Below, in pieces: positions 50,513 through 64,000 of a stretch of 64,000 nucleotides of DNA. Made by a program: the position numbers and the translations under genes. This DNA is from Loxodes magnus (Eukaryota > Ciliophora > Karyorelictea > Loxodida > Loxodidae), in contig CAMPDV010000685.1 of assembly GCA_946699065.1 (NCBI GenBank), positions 168,676 through 232,675 on the forward strand. The letters are read 5' to 3'. Each line of letters starts with the position of its first letter. Position 1 is the stretch's first letter. Under the pieces are notes generated by a model. It was given only the letters and a program-made list of their open reading frames with translations, ran no database searches and was not told the origin of the DNA.

Positions 50513-53500
50513 ATGATAAGGTAGGTCTTTATGATAGCTACCATATTTATTTTTATTTCTTAAGCTCAAGTCTATTTTCTTGAAATTCTTGATCCTAATA
50601 TCCCAACTTATATCTCTCATGAAAATTGAGTAAAAAATAAAAGTTTCTATAGTTATGGATTGCAGTTCACATCTTAAAATAATTATAGCATTTCTGTTTG
50701 GTTACAATTTGATGAGAACTATTAGCATGAATGATGAGGATCATTTTTAATAATCAAAAACGGAGATTTTTATCTTGAGTTAGCTTTAAGATAAGATAAA
50801 AGTAGCTTGTAAACTTCTTTTTGAATAAGGAAATAAAGCCCTAAAAGACTAAGGTAATTGTTTGTATATTACAATTGTAAGTAATATTTGAGTATTTTTT
50901 TCGATGAAAGGGAGTATAAGTGGATAATTTGGACTTATGTTGACTCATTCAAATATAAATAATTAATTTATAACTAAATAATGAACTTTTTGATGACTTT
51001 TTAAATTTTGATGATAGTTGGATAATTTATGAAGGAAGTTACTCTCAAAATTTTAATTATAGAGGTTGAATGTACTCTTTAAGGTATTATTACACTTATT
51101 ATTTAAGTACTGAAGACATCATTTATTTTTTATAACTAATATAATATTAATTGCTATGTTCTTTGCACTAATGCTATGGAACTAACTAAGACAATTGCTT
51201 ATAATGTTAAAGCGGTTGAAAATTAGGATAAGATTAGTGCTACTGGTGAAAATAAACTTTCAATCGAAGGTGAATGTTCCTAATACTGTCCTGCTACTCA
51301 GCAAGATATTGATAGCAATGGATTGTGTGATTGATGTAATAAACTCTTAATTATTGCTTATAATGTAATTAATCAGGTCTTATGTGCACTTAATGCTAAC
51401 CTAGTTATTTTGTTTAAGAAGGATAATGTATCTCTTGCTAATCTTATAGTGAATTTTGTGAAAATTGTAATTAAACTTAATGCCTTAGATGTGAATCAAG
51501 TAAAAAACTTACTAATTTTACTTGCAGTGATGATTGCATAAGCAATGAATAAGATTACAATTTAGATAAAATATGTGAACCTTGTGGTAATCAGTGAAAA
51601 TTTTTGCAAGTTCTGCAGTAATTACTAATGCTCAGAATGCTAAAATGGCTATTACTTAGAAGGTATTTAATGGCTATGCATGTAACTAGAGTATAAATAA
51701 CTGTAATCAATGCACTTAAGATGGAAAATATTGCTATAAGTGTGATTAGAATAAAGGCTTAAAATTGACAAATAATACATGCTAAAATGAATGTACATAA
51801 TTTTAATAAGATTATGATTCAGATGGAATTTGCTTATAATGTAGCTTGTCAATACAAAACTGTCTAAGATGTACTAAAAACTACAAAATCTGTTAGCAAT
51901 GCATTTCTTATGAATATTACTTCCTATAGTAAGAAATTAAATGTGATTTTTGCTATAATAAAATTGACTAATGCTAAAGATGTAACTTATAAGGAAATAT
52001 TTGCAAATTATGCTTACCTACTTTTATTCTTTTTGATAATTCTTGTTTAATAAAATGTCCAAATAACACTTATTTTGAATATAATCAATCCTGTTATTAA
52101 TGCGAGAAAGAAATATGAAATGTGATTAATGTTCTTCTTATGGAGACGTATGCTTAAAGTGCTAATAAGGTTATTATTTACTCTAAAATTAGTGTGTTAA
52201 TTAATGTCCTTAAAATACATACTTCGAGTATAACTCTACATGCTAACATTGCAACTAAAGTATTTAGAATTGCCTCTTTTGTACATAAAAAGGAGAGAAT
52301 TGTACCAAGTGTGAAGTAGACTATTATTTATTTGAAAACTAGTGTGGTTTCAGAATGCCCAAGATAATATTGATAAAGTGAGAGCAATACTTGTGAAAAG
52401 TGCGAAAAGAAGATCCCAAAACTGTGAGGGAATGCACAAGAGAAGGAGATGTATGCATTTAATGCCTACAAAATTATTTTCTATAAAATGAAAATAATTC
52501 TATATTATGGTTAGTTTGCCAATTGAAATATTATTAAATCGACGGAATATGTTACTAATGCAATTTCAGTTTAGAAGTGCAATTAATTTTATAATTTCTT
52601 AGGGATAAATGAATGCGATATTTGTCCTAACAATGTAGATTTTATTTCAAAAAATGAATGTTTTAAATATATCAAAATAATGATACAGAGCATAATGAAA
52701 ATAAAGAAGACACTAAATCAAAAAATTAGATAACATCTTTTTAAAGTTTAGATGATTTTAGTATTTCAAATTCTTAATAAGTGATTATAAGTGCTACAAA
52801 TTTTCTTTAGTCTTCAGGAACTTATTCAGTGGTTCTGGCAATATAGTAACATTAGTTTTTAGTGCTTTCAGTTAGTCTGCTACTTCTAGTGGAACTTTTT
52901 TTCTATTATAAGCTCTTTTAACTACTTAACTTATCCTAACGAATGCATATATAGATGTTTTAACGATCTGAAGACATAAATGCATATTTTTTTTAGAATT
53001 TTAATAACAATTAACCAATAGGAGGGATAAATAACAACGATTTATTCAACTTTGACCTAGACTCTGATAAATTAAAAGCCGAAAAATAAATTTATATTCT
53101 TATGAACTATTAAAGTTATACTTTATTAGCCAATTTGGTATCTGCTCTTATTCCTCTTTTTCTTTTACTTTCAATTGATTTAATACTAAATTGCTAGGAA
53201 AAATTACATTAAAAAAGGGATAGAATGAATAAGAAGTAACTTTACAAATAGAGAAAATGTAACTCTTATCTATGTTCTTAAGACTCTTTAAATAAATATC
53301 GCAGCAATGCTTTAATTATATCATTTTAGTTTCAGTGATTTTTACACTGCTATTAATTCCTTGCTTGCTATAATTGTCTTAGATAGTCACTAAATACAGA
53401 TAATATAGATTTCTTGCATTATTCACTCATTTCTTATTGCTAGAAAATATTTCAAACTTAAGACCATTTATAAAAAAATAGTGAAAAAGAAATCGAAGGA

Positions 53501-54350
53501 CAGCTAGCTTAACTAAGGCAGAAATATATAATTTTCTTTGACTTAAAGGTATAAAATACCTTTATTTAAAGCTTATACTAACTTTCTTTTTACTAAGAAG
53601 ACTTTTCATTTCAATAGTAGCAGTTATGCTTGTTGAAAATTAGATTGCATAAGTGATTAATTATTTGATTCACTGCCTCTTTTGATTATTTTATATTTAC
53701 CATAGCAGACCTTTAGAGTGAAATTAGCTTATTTATTTGAAATAATAAGAGAGCTTATTTTAATCTTTATCTACTTTTTTAACTTTTATTATCTAGCATC
53801 CAAGATAAGTAACTTACTGAGGATTAAATAAAAGAAAAAAATAATTTAGGAGTTTGACTTGTTGCAGTAAGTTGCTGCTATTCGTTTGCAATGATAATCG
53901 TTTCGTTAATATTAACTGTATGCGATATTATTAAAGAGTGCAAAAATAGATAAAAAATAAAGTTCTAGTAATAGGGAAATAAAGACAACTTAAAAAATAA
54001 AGAAACTATTTTTCTTTAATTTTAGTCTTAGAATTAGAACATCAACTATTTTAATACAAGAGATTATTCAAGTAATTACTTAGGAAAATCTTCAGTTGAG
54101 CTTTTAAAAGAATCTTCAGTGGTTGGAGTGCAAAAATGACTTAATTTATAAGATCTTCTACTTGAGAAAAAAAAATCCACAAAATATAAAAAGACGACAA
54201 AAATAAAGCATCTGAAGATTATAACTTGACTACATGATTTAATTCTTATTTTAGATTTAAGCATAAAATTAAAATGAAATATTCTACTTATAATATTCAA
54301 GCTGCTAAGCAAATCTTCTATTTTAGAAAATGAACCACTTACTAAATTAA
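50513..54350 (+). pseudogene. Cys-rich furin-like repeat membrane protein, several frame changes
   Basis: ATG at 50513 (or 50531) begins a signal peptide ending ATIFIFISQAQ. A lectin/LamG-like domain follows (SISVWLQFDENYQHEWWGSF, then FFDEREYKWIIWTYVDSF). From about 51270 to 52450 come CxxC repeats of the furin/growth-factor-receptor type (CLQCNQSGLMCTQC, CEPCGNQ, CYKCDQNKG, CQRCNLQGNICKLC, CFCTQ-like and NCTKCEVDYYLFENQC). Then a low-complexity linker, several hydrophobic spans (YTLLANLVSALIPLFLLLSI near 53120; VAVSCCYSFAMIIVSLILTV near 53870) and a basic tail. This is a typical ciliate cell-surface layout. The coherent frame changes at least four times (near 51350, 51590, 52110 and 52345), each by one or two bases. 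Either tiny introns I cannot define, or a pseudogene. The C-terminal end is uncertain. Confidence 0.7.
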
Positions 54351-55292
54351 TAAATATTTATACAATAAGTTTATTAAAAAGGATTAAGAGTCAAATAAAT
54401 AATAATATATATAAACATTTCTAGCTTTCGAGAAAAATTCTAATCTCTTTGATTTTTGTCATATTTTAGCTCTTAATTTAAAAATAAGAGAATAATTTAT
54501 TGATTAAAGCTGACTATATATAAGATTTTATTTAAGTAGAATTTAGAAATATTTAATAGGCATGAATAATAATAATAGCATAGACTTAATAACTTGATTC
54601 ATATGAATTATTATTAATGATAAATAGGATTTATAAATATATTAAGAATTTTACTTTTTAGAATTAATTCATTCAAATAGAATTAATAGTTAAATAGGTG
54701 TTAAGTTAATTTAGCTATCAAGTGCTAAAATTGTTTAATAAGTTAATAGTTTTCTACTATTATTAAACAATAAATTGGCGCTAAGATTATAATTCCCCTT
54801 TAAATAAATACTTCTTTAGATATTATTAAATTAAAAAAACTTAGGTGCTTAATTATATAAATTAGATTAAGATTGGGAATTAACTTATTTCTCTTAAAAG
54901 TATATTATCACTCTGATTTCTATTTATTTTCCTACTCAAATGCAAATTCGTTTGAAGCTGTAACTAGACTATCTTAATTATTTTAATATAATGCACTCAA
55001 ATTAGAGTCTTTGCTAACAAGATCATTTTTATCTTTTTTTGCTGAATATTACTAGGAATCCAAATTTAACTGAGCGACTTGAATACTTGAAACCTTATGC
55101 TAAGGATTCATTTAAGACGATGAAACATTTAGGTCTTACACTTATATTTAAGAGAAGCCAAAGTTAACATTTTAAAGCTAGTTTTTTTCGATAATTTTCC
55201 TCATTAATGAACTTTATTGTAAGTTGATAGAAGAAAATTATATGCTTTCATAAGCTTATTCTTCCAAAATTTTTTTAATTAGAAATTAAATT
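54351..55292. other. Intergenic region between convergent genes
   Basis: AT-rich, nothing recognised; 3' ends of the Cys-rich protein gene and the kinase gene face each other here. Confidence 0.4.
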
Positions 55293-57584
55293 TCATATGC
55301 TTATGGTCGCTCGCTTGGTTAGTGGCTGAAACATTTTAAAAGCATATTCTTTAAATCTCCCATTAAAAAAATTACAAATTTCAGGATATTTTGAACTTGT
55401 AAGACTCGAAATTATACTGAATGAATTCATACTTTCCCATGGTCTTTTTTCTGCGAAAATTTCATTAATAATACACCCAAGAGCTCCATATATCTACAGC
55501 AGTTCCTATTCCTTTACTTTCGAATTATTCAGGAGGACATATAATTGCAAGTTCCAACCATTTGGCTTGCAAACTGAGCGCTATTCGAATGATTGTCTAT
55601 AAATCTTGCCATTCCTAAATCGCATATTTTTACATTATAATCCTTATCTAGTAAAATATTTTCTGGTTTAAGGTCTCTATGAATTATCTTTTATTAATGT
55701 AAGTAAGAAATTCCTTCACATACTTATAGGATTATCGTTAACTTTTAGCGCGTTGCTAAGGCTTAAGTTTTCTTTTCTGAATATAATAAATCGAAAAGAG
55801 ATTTTTCCATAAGTTCTGTGATAATGCAAAATGGTTGAAACTCTTCAATACACACTCCTATTAAACTTATAAATCTAATATGTTTAATTTATAATATGGC
55901 TCATAGTTCTTTTAATAATAAGTTCAATGACTCTTCATCACTCACGTTCTAATTTAAAATCTTGATTGCAACAGGCTTTTATCTTAAACTTCCTTTATAA
56001 ACTTTCCCAAAAGATCCTTTTCCAATCAAATTTTTAATGGAAATTTTTACTTCTTTGAAGTCTAAAATTCAAATCCCTTTAAGCTGCAATTTTCCCAGTT
56101 TTTTTTGTTTATCTTCTTTAAGATCTGAATCATTTAAGAGAGTTAAAAGCTTCTATTGTTTCTTTTTGCTTCTTCTTTTCTTAATATAAATTATTATTAA
56201 TACTACTAATAAAAGTATTAAGCCAGCACATAAAAACCAGAATATATTATCTCATGATCAGCTGTCTGAGTTTTATGTCTCTAAAAACATAAAATTCTAT
56301 CCTAGAATTTATTGTTAAGAGTTATTTTTTCACAAAAGCTAGAATAAATTTTATTTAATGCTTAAAGCATAAACTCCTGCCTTTTCAGTTCTATTGTCTC
56401 CTAATAAATTAATCAGCTTGTTTTCAACATTGTCACTTAAGTAATAGCGAATTTAATGTTAAGGGTTATCTTCATTTATTCTTCGCTTCATACTATTATA
56501 AATTTATTGTCTTGCAAAGCAGTTAAGTATCATGAATTTATACTTCCATATTGAACTGTTTAACTTTAAGCTTCAGATGTATCCGATTTCTAAGAGTTAA
56601 AGATATAATATTTGATATAGTTATTTTAAGGGCTTTAAGAGGAAATTTGAAATATTACGCGAAGATAATTTGACGATTTTCTTAGAACAGTAGCTTGAGA
56701 AAGTTCCACTAAAGATTACGAATTATGGCTGATTATAATTTCTTTTGTACTTTGCTGCAAGTTTTTATATTCGATTGCGTAATATCCACTGTGAAAATCA
56801 ACTGCATACCCATACAAAATAATAACTGAATTTTCTTCTTAATTCTTAACTATTGGAAACATAGCATATTGCCAAGAATTATAATTCTGCTTCATCTCTG
56901 CGGTTCCAATTAAAGAATTATTACCGAAGCAGTTTGATTATTAGCATTCAAATAACTACATTTGAATATAGAAATAATCTTATTTGTTCATAGCATCATA
57001 CACTAAAATTATCGTAGATCTATTATACCAATCTGCACTAAAACTGGCTTTGTAATTTTTTGAAAGCAATAAATTTTAACAGCCATAAGGACCAGCATTA
57101 TTAAATGCCTATCAGTATATATAAGTGCTATTAGTTTAATCATCAAAGTTATTCCAGAGTAAATAAAAATCCTAGCTGTCAGAAAGTTAAGGCATATACT
57201 TCAAAATAAGAAATAGGTAAACTATTATTAACTTCATAGAAAAGATCTTACTAGTTTAGTTAAGTGTCGTTTTCTATATCGAATATTTAGTACTAAAAAT
57301 ATTCTTAAGAGCAGGATGAAATCACCAACTATAAATTAGGTTAAAGCTGAATCTTCAATTAGAGTAGACTTTACGTTGTTAAGGCATTTTTATTTATCTT
57401 ATATTAGAGTAATATAATCAGATGTGCTAATTACATCGTTCTCGTCGTTTTAGAGATAACTTTCATTCTGCAGTTTGCTCATATAATTTTCAAAAGATTG
57501 TTAAATTTATCCATAAGGAAGAATATATTCACTTGATTTAATTTCCTTAACTATGATGCTTAATAATTGTAATATAATCAGCAT
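55293..57584 (-). CDS. Single-pass receptor protein kinase, several frame changes
   Basis: Minus strand from ATG 57584 ([17 protein letters not shown], a signal peptide) to TGA 55295-55293. The ectodomain has repeated Tyr/Trp/Asn-rich stretches ([57 protein letters not shown]) suggesting a beta-propeller or lectin fold. A membrane span lies at about 56250-56180 ([20 protein letters not shown]) followed by KKRRSKKK. The kinase domain has [17 protein letters not shown], the catalytic loop [24 protein letters not shown] (DLG instead of DFG), PPEQF and [19 protein letters not shown]. All catalytic residues are present. In the C-lobe two single-base insertions break the frame within about 70 bp (before PPEQF and after VDIWS), and there are further frame changes in the ectodomain (near 57300, 57190 and 56495). 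Likely an eroding receptor kinase, or a gene with assembly errors. Confidence 0.8.
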
Positions 57585-58188
57585 TTTTAATCAAAGAAAT
57601 AAGTTTAATTGGCTTGAAAATTAGATCTAAAAGGGGTATAAAAAATCCTTTTTTATAATTAAAAACAATTGCATACCATTGCAGATTCTTATTACTAAGA
57701 TTTTCAATGCAAACTTAAAGGAATCTTTATATTGTAATAAATCCTTTCTATTCCAACTATCGACTCCTTACTTGCTAAATAAAATTTTCAACATTGAGAT
57801 AAACTTAGATAATATATTATAATAGAAGCATCTAACCAAATTACAACTCTATCGAGAAAATAAAAAAAGGCAGATATTTTCAAAAGGTTATAATAAGCAG
57901 GAGATAAGATTAACTAGATAATAAGTATATTGAATTGCACCCTTATTAAATAGTGCTTATAAAGATTATCTACCTAATCAGTGGATTAAAGTAAACTTGA
58001 TTTAGTTATAGATTAATTTTTATTTTAGCATATCTTTAAGCACTCTCTATTCATAAGATTTGAGCTAGAAATATCTTAATAAGCTTTACTATTTAAATAT
58101 ATCGATATAGTGATATAGTGATTTAATAAATACCTTAGATCTAACTACTTTATTTTAAATTTTTAACTGAATTCTTCTATTTATTATC
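57585..58188. other. Divergent intergenic region
   Basis: Separates two divergent genes (kinase to the left, hypothetical gene to the right) and so should hold both promoters. A short tandem motif, GATATAGT twice, occurs near 58105. Confidence 0.4.
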
Positions 58189-58980
58189 ATGGAGGAAATC
58201 AACGTCTAGAAGACTTCATTTTGAGAATTGTACTAGTAATATACTGCTTTAGAACTTGATAGTAACATATAGCTTTCTAGTGATATGTCTGAAAGAAATA
58301 AATAATTTAGGCAGAATTCTAAACTTTTTGAGAAGGATATCAAGGAATAAATTATCAATAAGTATGTAAATGAAGGATTTTAGTCCACTCTAGCCTACTT
58401 CAACTTAAATGAATCAGTGCTCAAAAAGTTCTTGATTAAAAATAAATAACAAGTTATGGAATAGCAGCAGTTGAAGTTCAGAGACTTAAATGAAGAAAAA
58501 AAGGTATTGTAGTTTTTTACGGCTAATTAATTTTACGAGGCATTTGGGCAATGGAATTTAAATGTAATAAGAGCCCTAGTAAGAAATAGAAATGGCTAAA
58601 ACTTAGGAAGAGTAGCAAATTCCTTTATAATAGAATATGGAATAACAAATTGAGTAATAATAAACTTAATAAACAAATTAAAGTCAAATAACTGATCAAA
58701 GCAGTTAGAAAAGCTAATAAGAACTATAAGCTCAGAAGATATAAAGCGAGCAAGATGCAATATAGCAATAAAAATAAGATTAAAATTATTAATTATATTT
58801 AAGAAATATCGAAAACTTTTATAACAAAAAGTATTCAGTATAAAATCCAAGCGGAGATATCCAGTGCGAAATATTATTAGTTGCATTAGAAAAATTCAAA
58901 AAGCACCCTCAAAATTTCAACTTAGATTAATTAATTAATTTATTCTCCTAAATTGCTTTTATAAAAGAGAAGGTCAAGTA
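58189..58980 (+). CDS. Hypothetical protein, possibly helix-turn-helix or coiled coil
   Basis: ATG at 58189 opens MEEINVQKTSFWELYQQYTA. The protein is soluble and helical: QIINKYVNEGFQSTLAYFNL has the look of a DNA-binding helix-turn-helix (as in CENP-B or Psq-type domains), followed by a Gln/Lys-rich linker, FFTANQFYEAFGQWNLN and IRALVRNRNGQNLGRVANSF, and a strongly basic C-terminal part (FKKYRKLLQQKVFSIKSKRR). Three internal TGA read as Trp. The last convincing codons are around 58975; the next in-frame TGA lies well beyond, so the end is uncertain (an intron or a shift may intervene). The minus-strand open frame at 58596-58886 is its shadow. Not recognised. Confidence 0.5.
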
Positions 58981-61900
58981 TTTGCTTAATTTCTTTTAAA
59001 TTGTTACTAATTTAATTTTTTAAATTATCAGGATATTATATTAAAAGTTCAAATCCTTTAAAGATATTTATATATTTAAACTACTTGTAATTTAATTAAA
59101 TCCAAATTAAGTTTAAAGTAGATGCAGTCAAATTTTATAATCTAAGATTCTTAATTTAAAAGGAGTTTAGAATGCTTTATTAATTTAACCAGTTTAATTA
59201 TCTAAGTTTCCTTTTGATTCTTTAACATTTAAAAATTCTATCTTAGCTATTATAATGATATATCATATAACTAGTCATATGTATAATATCCTTTGTATTT
59301 AATTATTCTAATCAAATTAAATAAAGTTATCGATTTAACTCTCAATAAGCATAAGCTAGGCTTAAAGGATATAACTAAGTAATAAATTTAAAAGTTAACT
59401 ACTAATTAAGAAGATATTAATTACTATAGAAGAACTATCTTACAGGATTATTTAGTCTTGTGCTTATGGATATAAATTAGAATTATTTATCTTAAAATAC
59501 TAACACAAAAAGGGAAAAGTTTAAAGGCTTATGTGTTTTAGTTAAATAATTAGAGAATATGATAATAATAAGTCTTTCTAAAATGTATTAAGATAGCTTG
59601 CTTATATGAATAAATTATCATATCTTAATATATTTTTAATTAAGATAATCCATTTTAAATTAATTTTCTTGTTCATTCATTTGGTTTCTACTCTTCTTAG
59701 AGTTTATAGCTAAATTTCATTAGTTTAAGAATATTTATGCTATATACCTTTTATTTAATGATGATTATTTATAATCAATTTAAAGAAGTTAGAATATTAG
59801 GGATTGCTAGCTCATTATAGGTATGGAAAAAATCATAGTAAAGCAGATTAATTATAAACATATAATTATTCTACTATTTAGCACAATCGTTATAAACTGC
59901 TTAGAATTTGCTTTGCTTTAGTTATTAAGTCTATAGTACAGGAATTAAAGACTTGATTTATTGTAATAAATAAATCTTAGTTAAATTAAAAAGAGCTATA
60001 ATTAAATAATTACATGCTTATCTATAAATTTGAAATAGAGGAATGATAATGCTAGGTAAAGCATTCTAAATATAAAGCAAAACTGAAAAATAACCAAAAT
60101 TAATTTCTTAATTAATAGGAAAGATCTGATTTTAAGCATTACTCTTGACAGTCTTTTAAAGAACTACAATAAAATTAAATAAAGTATAAAATATTTAAAT
60201 CTTTGAATTGTAATTAAAGGTTTAAATGAATATTCAATTATAGATAAACATTATTAATTGAATAATTAAAAATAAGCAAGTACAGCTAGTATAAATATTT
60301 TCTTATATGAGAATTATATTTCTAAGTAGTATGGTAAACATTAGTAATATATCTCTTATCTTTCACAAATAAGCGAATTATAAAATAATTAATTTTAGTA
60401 GTTTATCTAATGTAATTACCTTTTTTTCTTACTATTTAAAGTTATTCTTTAAATTTATCTCTCTTTTTAATGAAAAAATTCAGATAATAATAATAAATAG
60501 AAATGGAGCCTTAAAAATTTTAAGGACAATCCTAGTTGCCTTTCCCTCTAAGTATCTGTTTTTCTTGTTGAAATGCAGTTTCTTTAAGTGGGATAAATTA
60601 ATAGGATTCAGTCAGAAATTTTAGTTTCTAAAATTTTTGGAAGAGTTCTTATATCTAAATAGTCTACTTTACTACAAAAATTTTATATTAATCCCTACCC
60701 ATTAATGACATTCTCCCAACTTTTAAAAACTTATTTAATTTCAAAAAAATCGAGTCGAGGAGATCGTTTGATTTATATTTGACTGGAATATTCTGAATAT
60801 AATAAAATATTTTATTTATGGGCAGATATATATATAATAATCAGAAAATACAGCAATAAATAAACTCATCGCTACATACCCAATTCATTACTAAAATATT
60901 ATATATTTTCAAACTTTTCAATCCTTATAAAATTTAAATTATTTCATATTCTAGAAGCTAAGAATGATTTAGCAAAATATCTATCTAAAAATGATTTTAC
61001 ATTAAAACTAAATATTTTCTGAAAAAGCTTAATTATTCTTTTTCAATTAGGTGCTAAAATATCTTTGAGATAGATCAGAATGGAAAATATTAGTCAAGAT
61101 ATTCCTTAATAAAATAATATTTCTTAAAGTTTAATTAGCTTTAGTCTTTTTAGTTGATAGATAATTATTATATGACTCATTATAAGTTTTCAAACTTTAT
61201 AACTAAAACAAACTATCTAAATAACATACTTAGATACTTATGTTAGTCGAAAAACAAAAAAATATCCAAATATAAAGAAAAAATAATTATAGAGATATAT
61301 AATTTAGTTAAAGCCTTAAGTTATATAATTTTGATATGAACATACTTGCCACTCTTATTTAATATTTAGAAGAATATCATTTTTAAATTAAAGATTATAC
61401 TATTAACTGGACTTCTTTTGAATGAAAAGAAACTAAATCTTTTTATAAAATGTTGTTAGATATACCTTTAATTTTTAATTTAATTTGACGAGATTCTATT
61501 AGCAAATTTAATAAGAATGGGATTATTTTTAAACAGTGAAGTGGAACCAATTATGATGATAAAATAGTAGGACAATCAATAAATAATTAAATAAAAGCTT
61601 ATTGATAAAAGTTAATTATATAAGCATGTAATCTATTATTTCATAATAATCATATTTTTAAGTATATCAACCAAAATCAAATATATTATAAGGAAAAAAT
61701 AATTAATTTATCTTATAAAAATAACTAAAAATAAAAGGAAAAAACTCATATAAATCAAAAAATAAATTTAAAGGTTATTGTAAATAACTTATTGAGCTAG
61801 TGTAAAATAAAATTTGAAGATATATTTAAAAATAAAAATTAATAGATATAAGATATTTACAATTAATAATAAAACTATATATAACAAGTTTTAATACTGG

Positions 61901-64000
61901 CAACTAATGTAAAAAGCTAAATTATGAAATCTCTTATAAATATTAAAATTATTTTTATAATGAAAAACTTATTAATACTTTAATTAAAAAAATATTTATT
62001 TAATATAGGATAATCATAATTTAAAAATCAAGATATTACTAAAGTCAGCTTATCTTTTAAATAGAGATTATTAATTATTAATTAATAAATCTAAAGGATA
62101 GAGTCTTTTAAATTTCAATGACTAAATTTATAAGATAAAATGTTCATAGATTAAATATTTTAAATGCTCTAGCTTAAAAAAAGGAATTTGATATATTAAA
62201 ATAAATTATTATATAAGTTTCATAAAAAATTTTATATAAGAAAATGTAGCTGCAAAAACAGTTTGAACAAGTAAAATGACTATATAACTCAATTAAAAAT
62301 AATAAATCATCAAAAATTATCACCAGAAATTTATGAAATTCTATGAAGAATGAAATTCAACTTTTAACTTTAAAGTTTTTCACTAATAATATGAAAAAAG
62401 AGAATAAAATTGTTAAATTAAGTTTATTTTTATTTTAGATCTTATAAATAAAGCAACTAAATTAGCGATTTTAACTAAATTTATTTAGATATTATTTCAT
62501 AAATTAAATCATATATAAACAATATTTTCTTTAAAGAGTTGTAAGATTTAAAATTACTAGAAATAGAAATGTATTATCTATTTTAATTTTATTAGATCTA
62601 TTTAGAACTGGAAGCATTAGAATTTTATCTAATAGCTTTTAGTTTAAATCTTAAAACTAAATGAGATTTTCTTATACCTTTAAATAGAAATTTCTTAATA
62701 AATAATAAATTATGATTAATGCTTAATTTTAAGCTGCTCTATGCTTTAAACTTAGAGGTATTTTACTTAATCAATCTTTGATTATATTTAATGAAGAATA
62801 AAAATTTGATTGTAGTACTAATTTGATGTTTATCGGTATTATCGTAGATTAAAAAGGGATTATAGATAACTAATAGCCCAAAAGAAGGAATTAAGCAAAA
62901 CTCTAGAAGCTAAAAGCAAAATGTATTTGAAATAATTGAATTAAAGCATTCAGATAATTTAAGTTTATTACTTACTTTGAGTAAGTGTATTAGTAGAAAT
63001 GCTTATAAATATAATTTTCCTATTGATTTTCTTAAAAGCATATAGAATAAAAATAATTAATATAGCTCTAGAACTATTAATATATATTAAGCTAGTTAAT
63101 TACAAGATATATTTATAATAAAATTGAAAGAAATTAGACTAAATAATAAAATCTATAATAGATAACTTTTAAATTATTACAACTATAAATAAGTAACTAC
63201 AATTTTTAAATCTATGAAGTTCATGAAAAATTCAAATTATATTAGCTAATCTTTCAAATTGTTTTATGACCCTCTTTTTTAATATTGGCAGTTGAATATA
63301 AGATAGTTAGCTTAGTAAAGAGCAAATAAGTTTAAAAAGCATAAAATAAATGTTTATTTAAATATTTTAAAGAAAGAAACAAAAGGATTCATCTATTTCA
63401 TAATAAAACTAAATTTACAAGGGTGGATTGAAATTAACTTCATAGCAGTTAAATTAGAAATATACACTAAATATAACTAGCATTTCCAACTATTTTTATA
63501 ATATAAGTAAAGCAAGAATAAAATATAAAAATATGAAAAAAGTTTTGTTTCTTTAATAAGTTGATAAGATATAACTAAATTTATATAAGCAATAATCTTA
63601 TAAGTAAAACTAGTAATTATTGAGAGTCATATGGATAATCTCATAAAACTAAGAAAAATAGATTTAATAAGGTTATCTATTTTTTAAATAAGGTTAGCAA
63701 ATTATATGCTTTCAATGAAAGCTATTTTATGATATACAAAATTTTATTAAATAACTTTAAATTTACATTTTACTAAATCTTAATTCGAGGAATTGTTCTA
63801 ATTATCAAATCAGATAATTTAAAATATTTATTATACCGTTTTACAAAAGCCTGAATCTTAACCTCTCTAATAATGATAAATATTAAGTATAAAGATATTA
63901 AGTAAAAATTAAGGAAATATTATTTAAGAGAAATTCAAATTAAAAGCTTTAAGTATTATACTCTTTTCACTTCATTTATAAATAGGCTGTTCATTTTGAT
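58981..64000. other. Five-kilobase AT-rich region, no supported gene
   Basis: Very AT-rich with many homopolymer runs. A possible start at 60504 (MEPQKFQGQSQLPFPLSICF) has better codon texture for about 45 codons and could be a first exon, but I cannot extend it with confidence. No tRNA, rRNA or element seen. Confidence 0.4.

Noticed and set aside
54076-54312. Minus-strand 78-codon frame
   Set aside because: Shadow of the plus-strand C-terminal tail of the Cys-rich membrane protein.
59045-59060. tRNA-like TTCAAATCC near 59050
   Set aside because: No acceptor stem, D arm or anticodon arm can be folded around it.

Overview
The window looks like nuclear DNA of a ciliate with a heavily reassigned genetic code. 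Nearly every coding stretch contains in-frame TAA and TAG, which read as glutamine, and in-frame TGA, which reads as tryptophan, while genes end at TGA. Two homologous genes here swap TGG for TGA and CAA for TAA at matching positions, so the code can be seen directly. Dual-use TGA (Trp inside genes, stop at the end) is known from karyorelictean ciliates such as Loxodes and from the heterotrich Condylostoma; a karyorelict is my best guess. The DNA is very AT-rich, and at least one intron appears to be only 16 nt. With this code almost any frame stays open, so calls below rest on protein motifs, homology between copies and codon texture, not on ORF length.

Layout. 1-10874 (minus): about 88 nearly identical 123-bp WD40 units, open at the left edge, varying mainly at a few surface-type codons. 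11330-14070: fragments of non-LTR elements, an 844-bp retroposed insert with a 14-bp target-site duplication, a minisatellite and a duplicated non-coding segment. 14777-17068 (plus): a possible pseudokinase. 18351-23335 (minus) and 39784-44908 (plus): two paralogous giant receptors with tandem periplasmic-binding-type ectodomains, many membrane spans, a cytoplasmic zinc finger and a ubiquitin-specific-protease domain whose catalytic Cys is Ser in both. Between them lie two inverted copies of one LINE (24077-27178 plus, 5'-truncated; 33217-38665 minus, near full length), pieces of related LINE ORF1s (28690-30330), and a zinc-knuckle gene (31423-32933 minus) with a relative at 45924-47013.

The right part carries a small LEA-like membrane protein (47476-47949), a LamG-like plus furin-like Cys-rich membrane protein with many frame changes (50513-54350), a transmembrane receptor kinase with several frame changes (55293-57584 minus), an unrecognised gene (58189-58980), and about 5 kb of AT-rich DNA in which I see nothing firm.

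How they fit: the host genes are mostly surface-sensing or signalling proteins (two receptor-pseudoprotease fusions, a receptor kinase, a Cys-rich surface protein, a WD40 array of the recognition type), interleaved with LINE debris. Several show single-base frame changes, meaning pseudogenes, unrecognised tiny introns or residual assembly errors.
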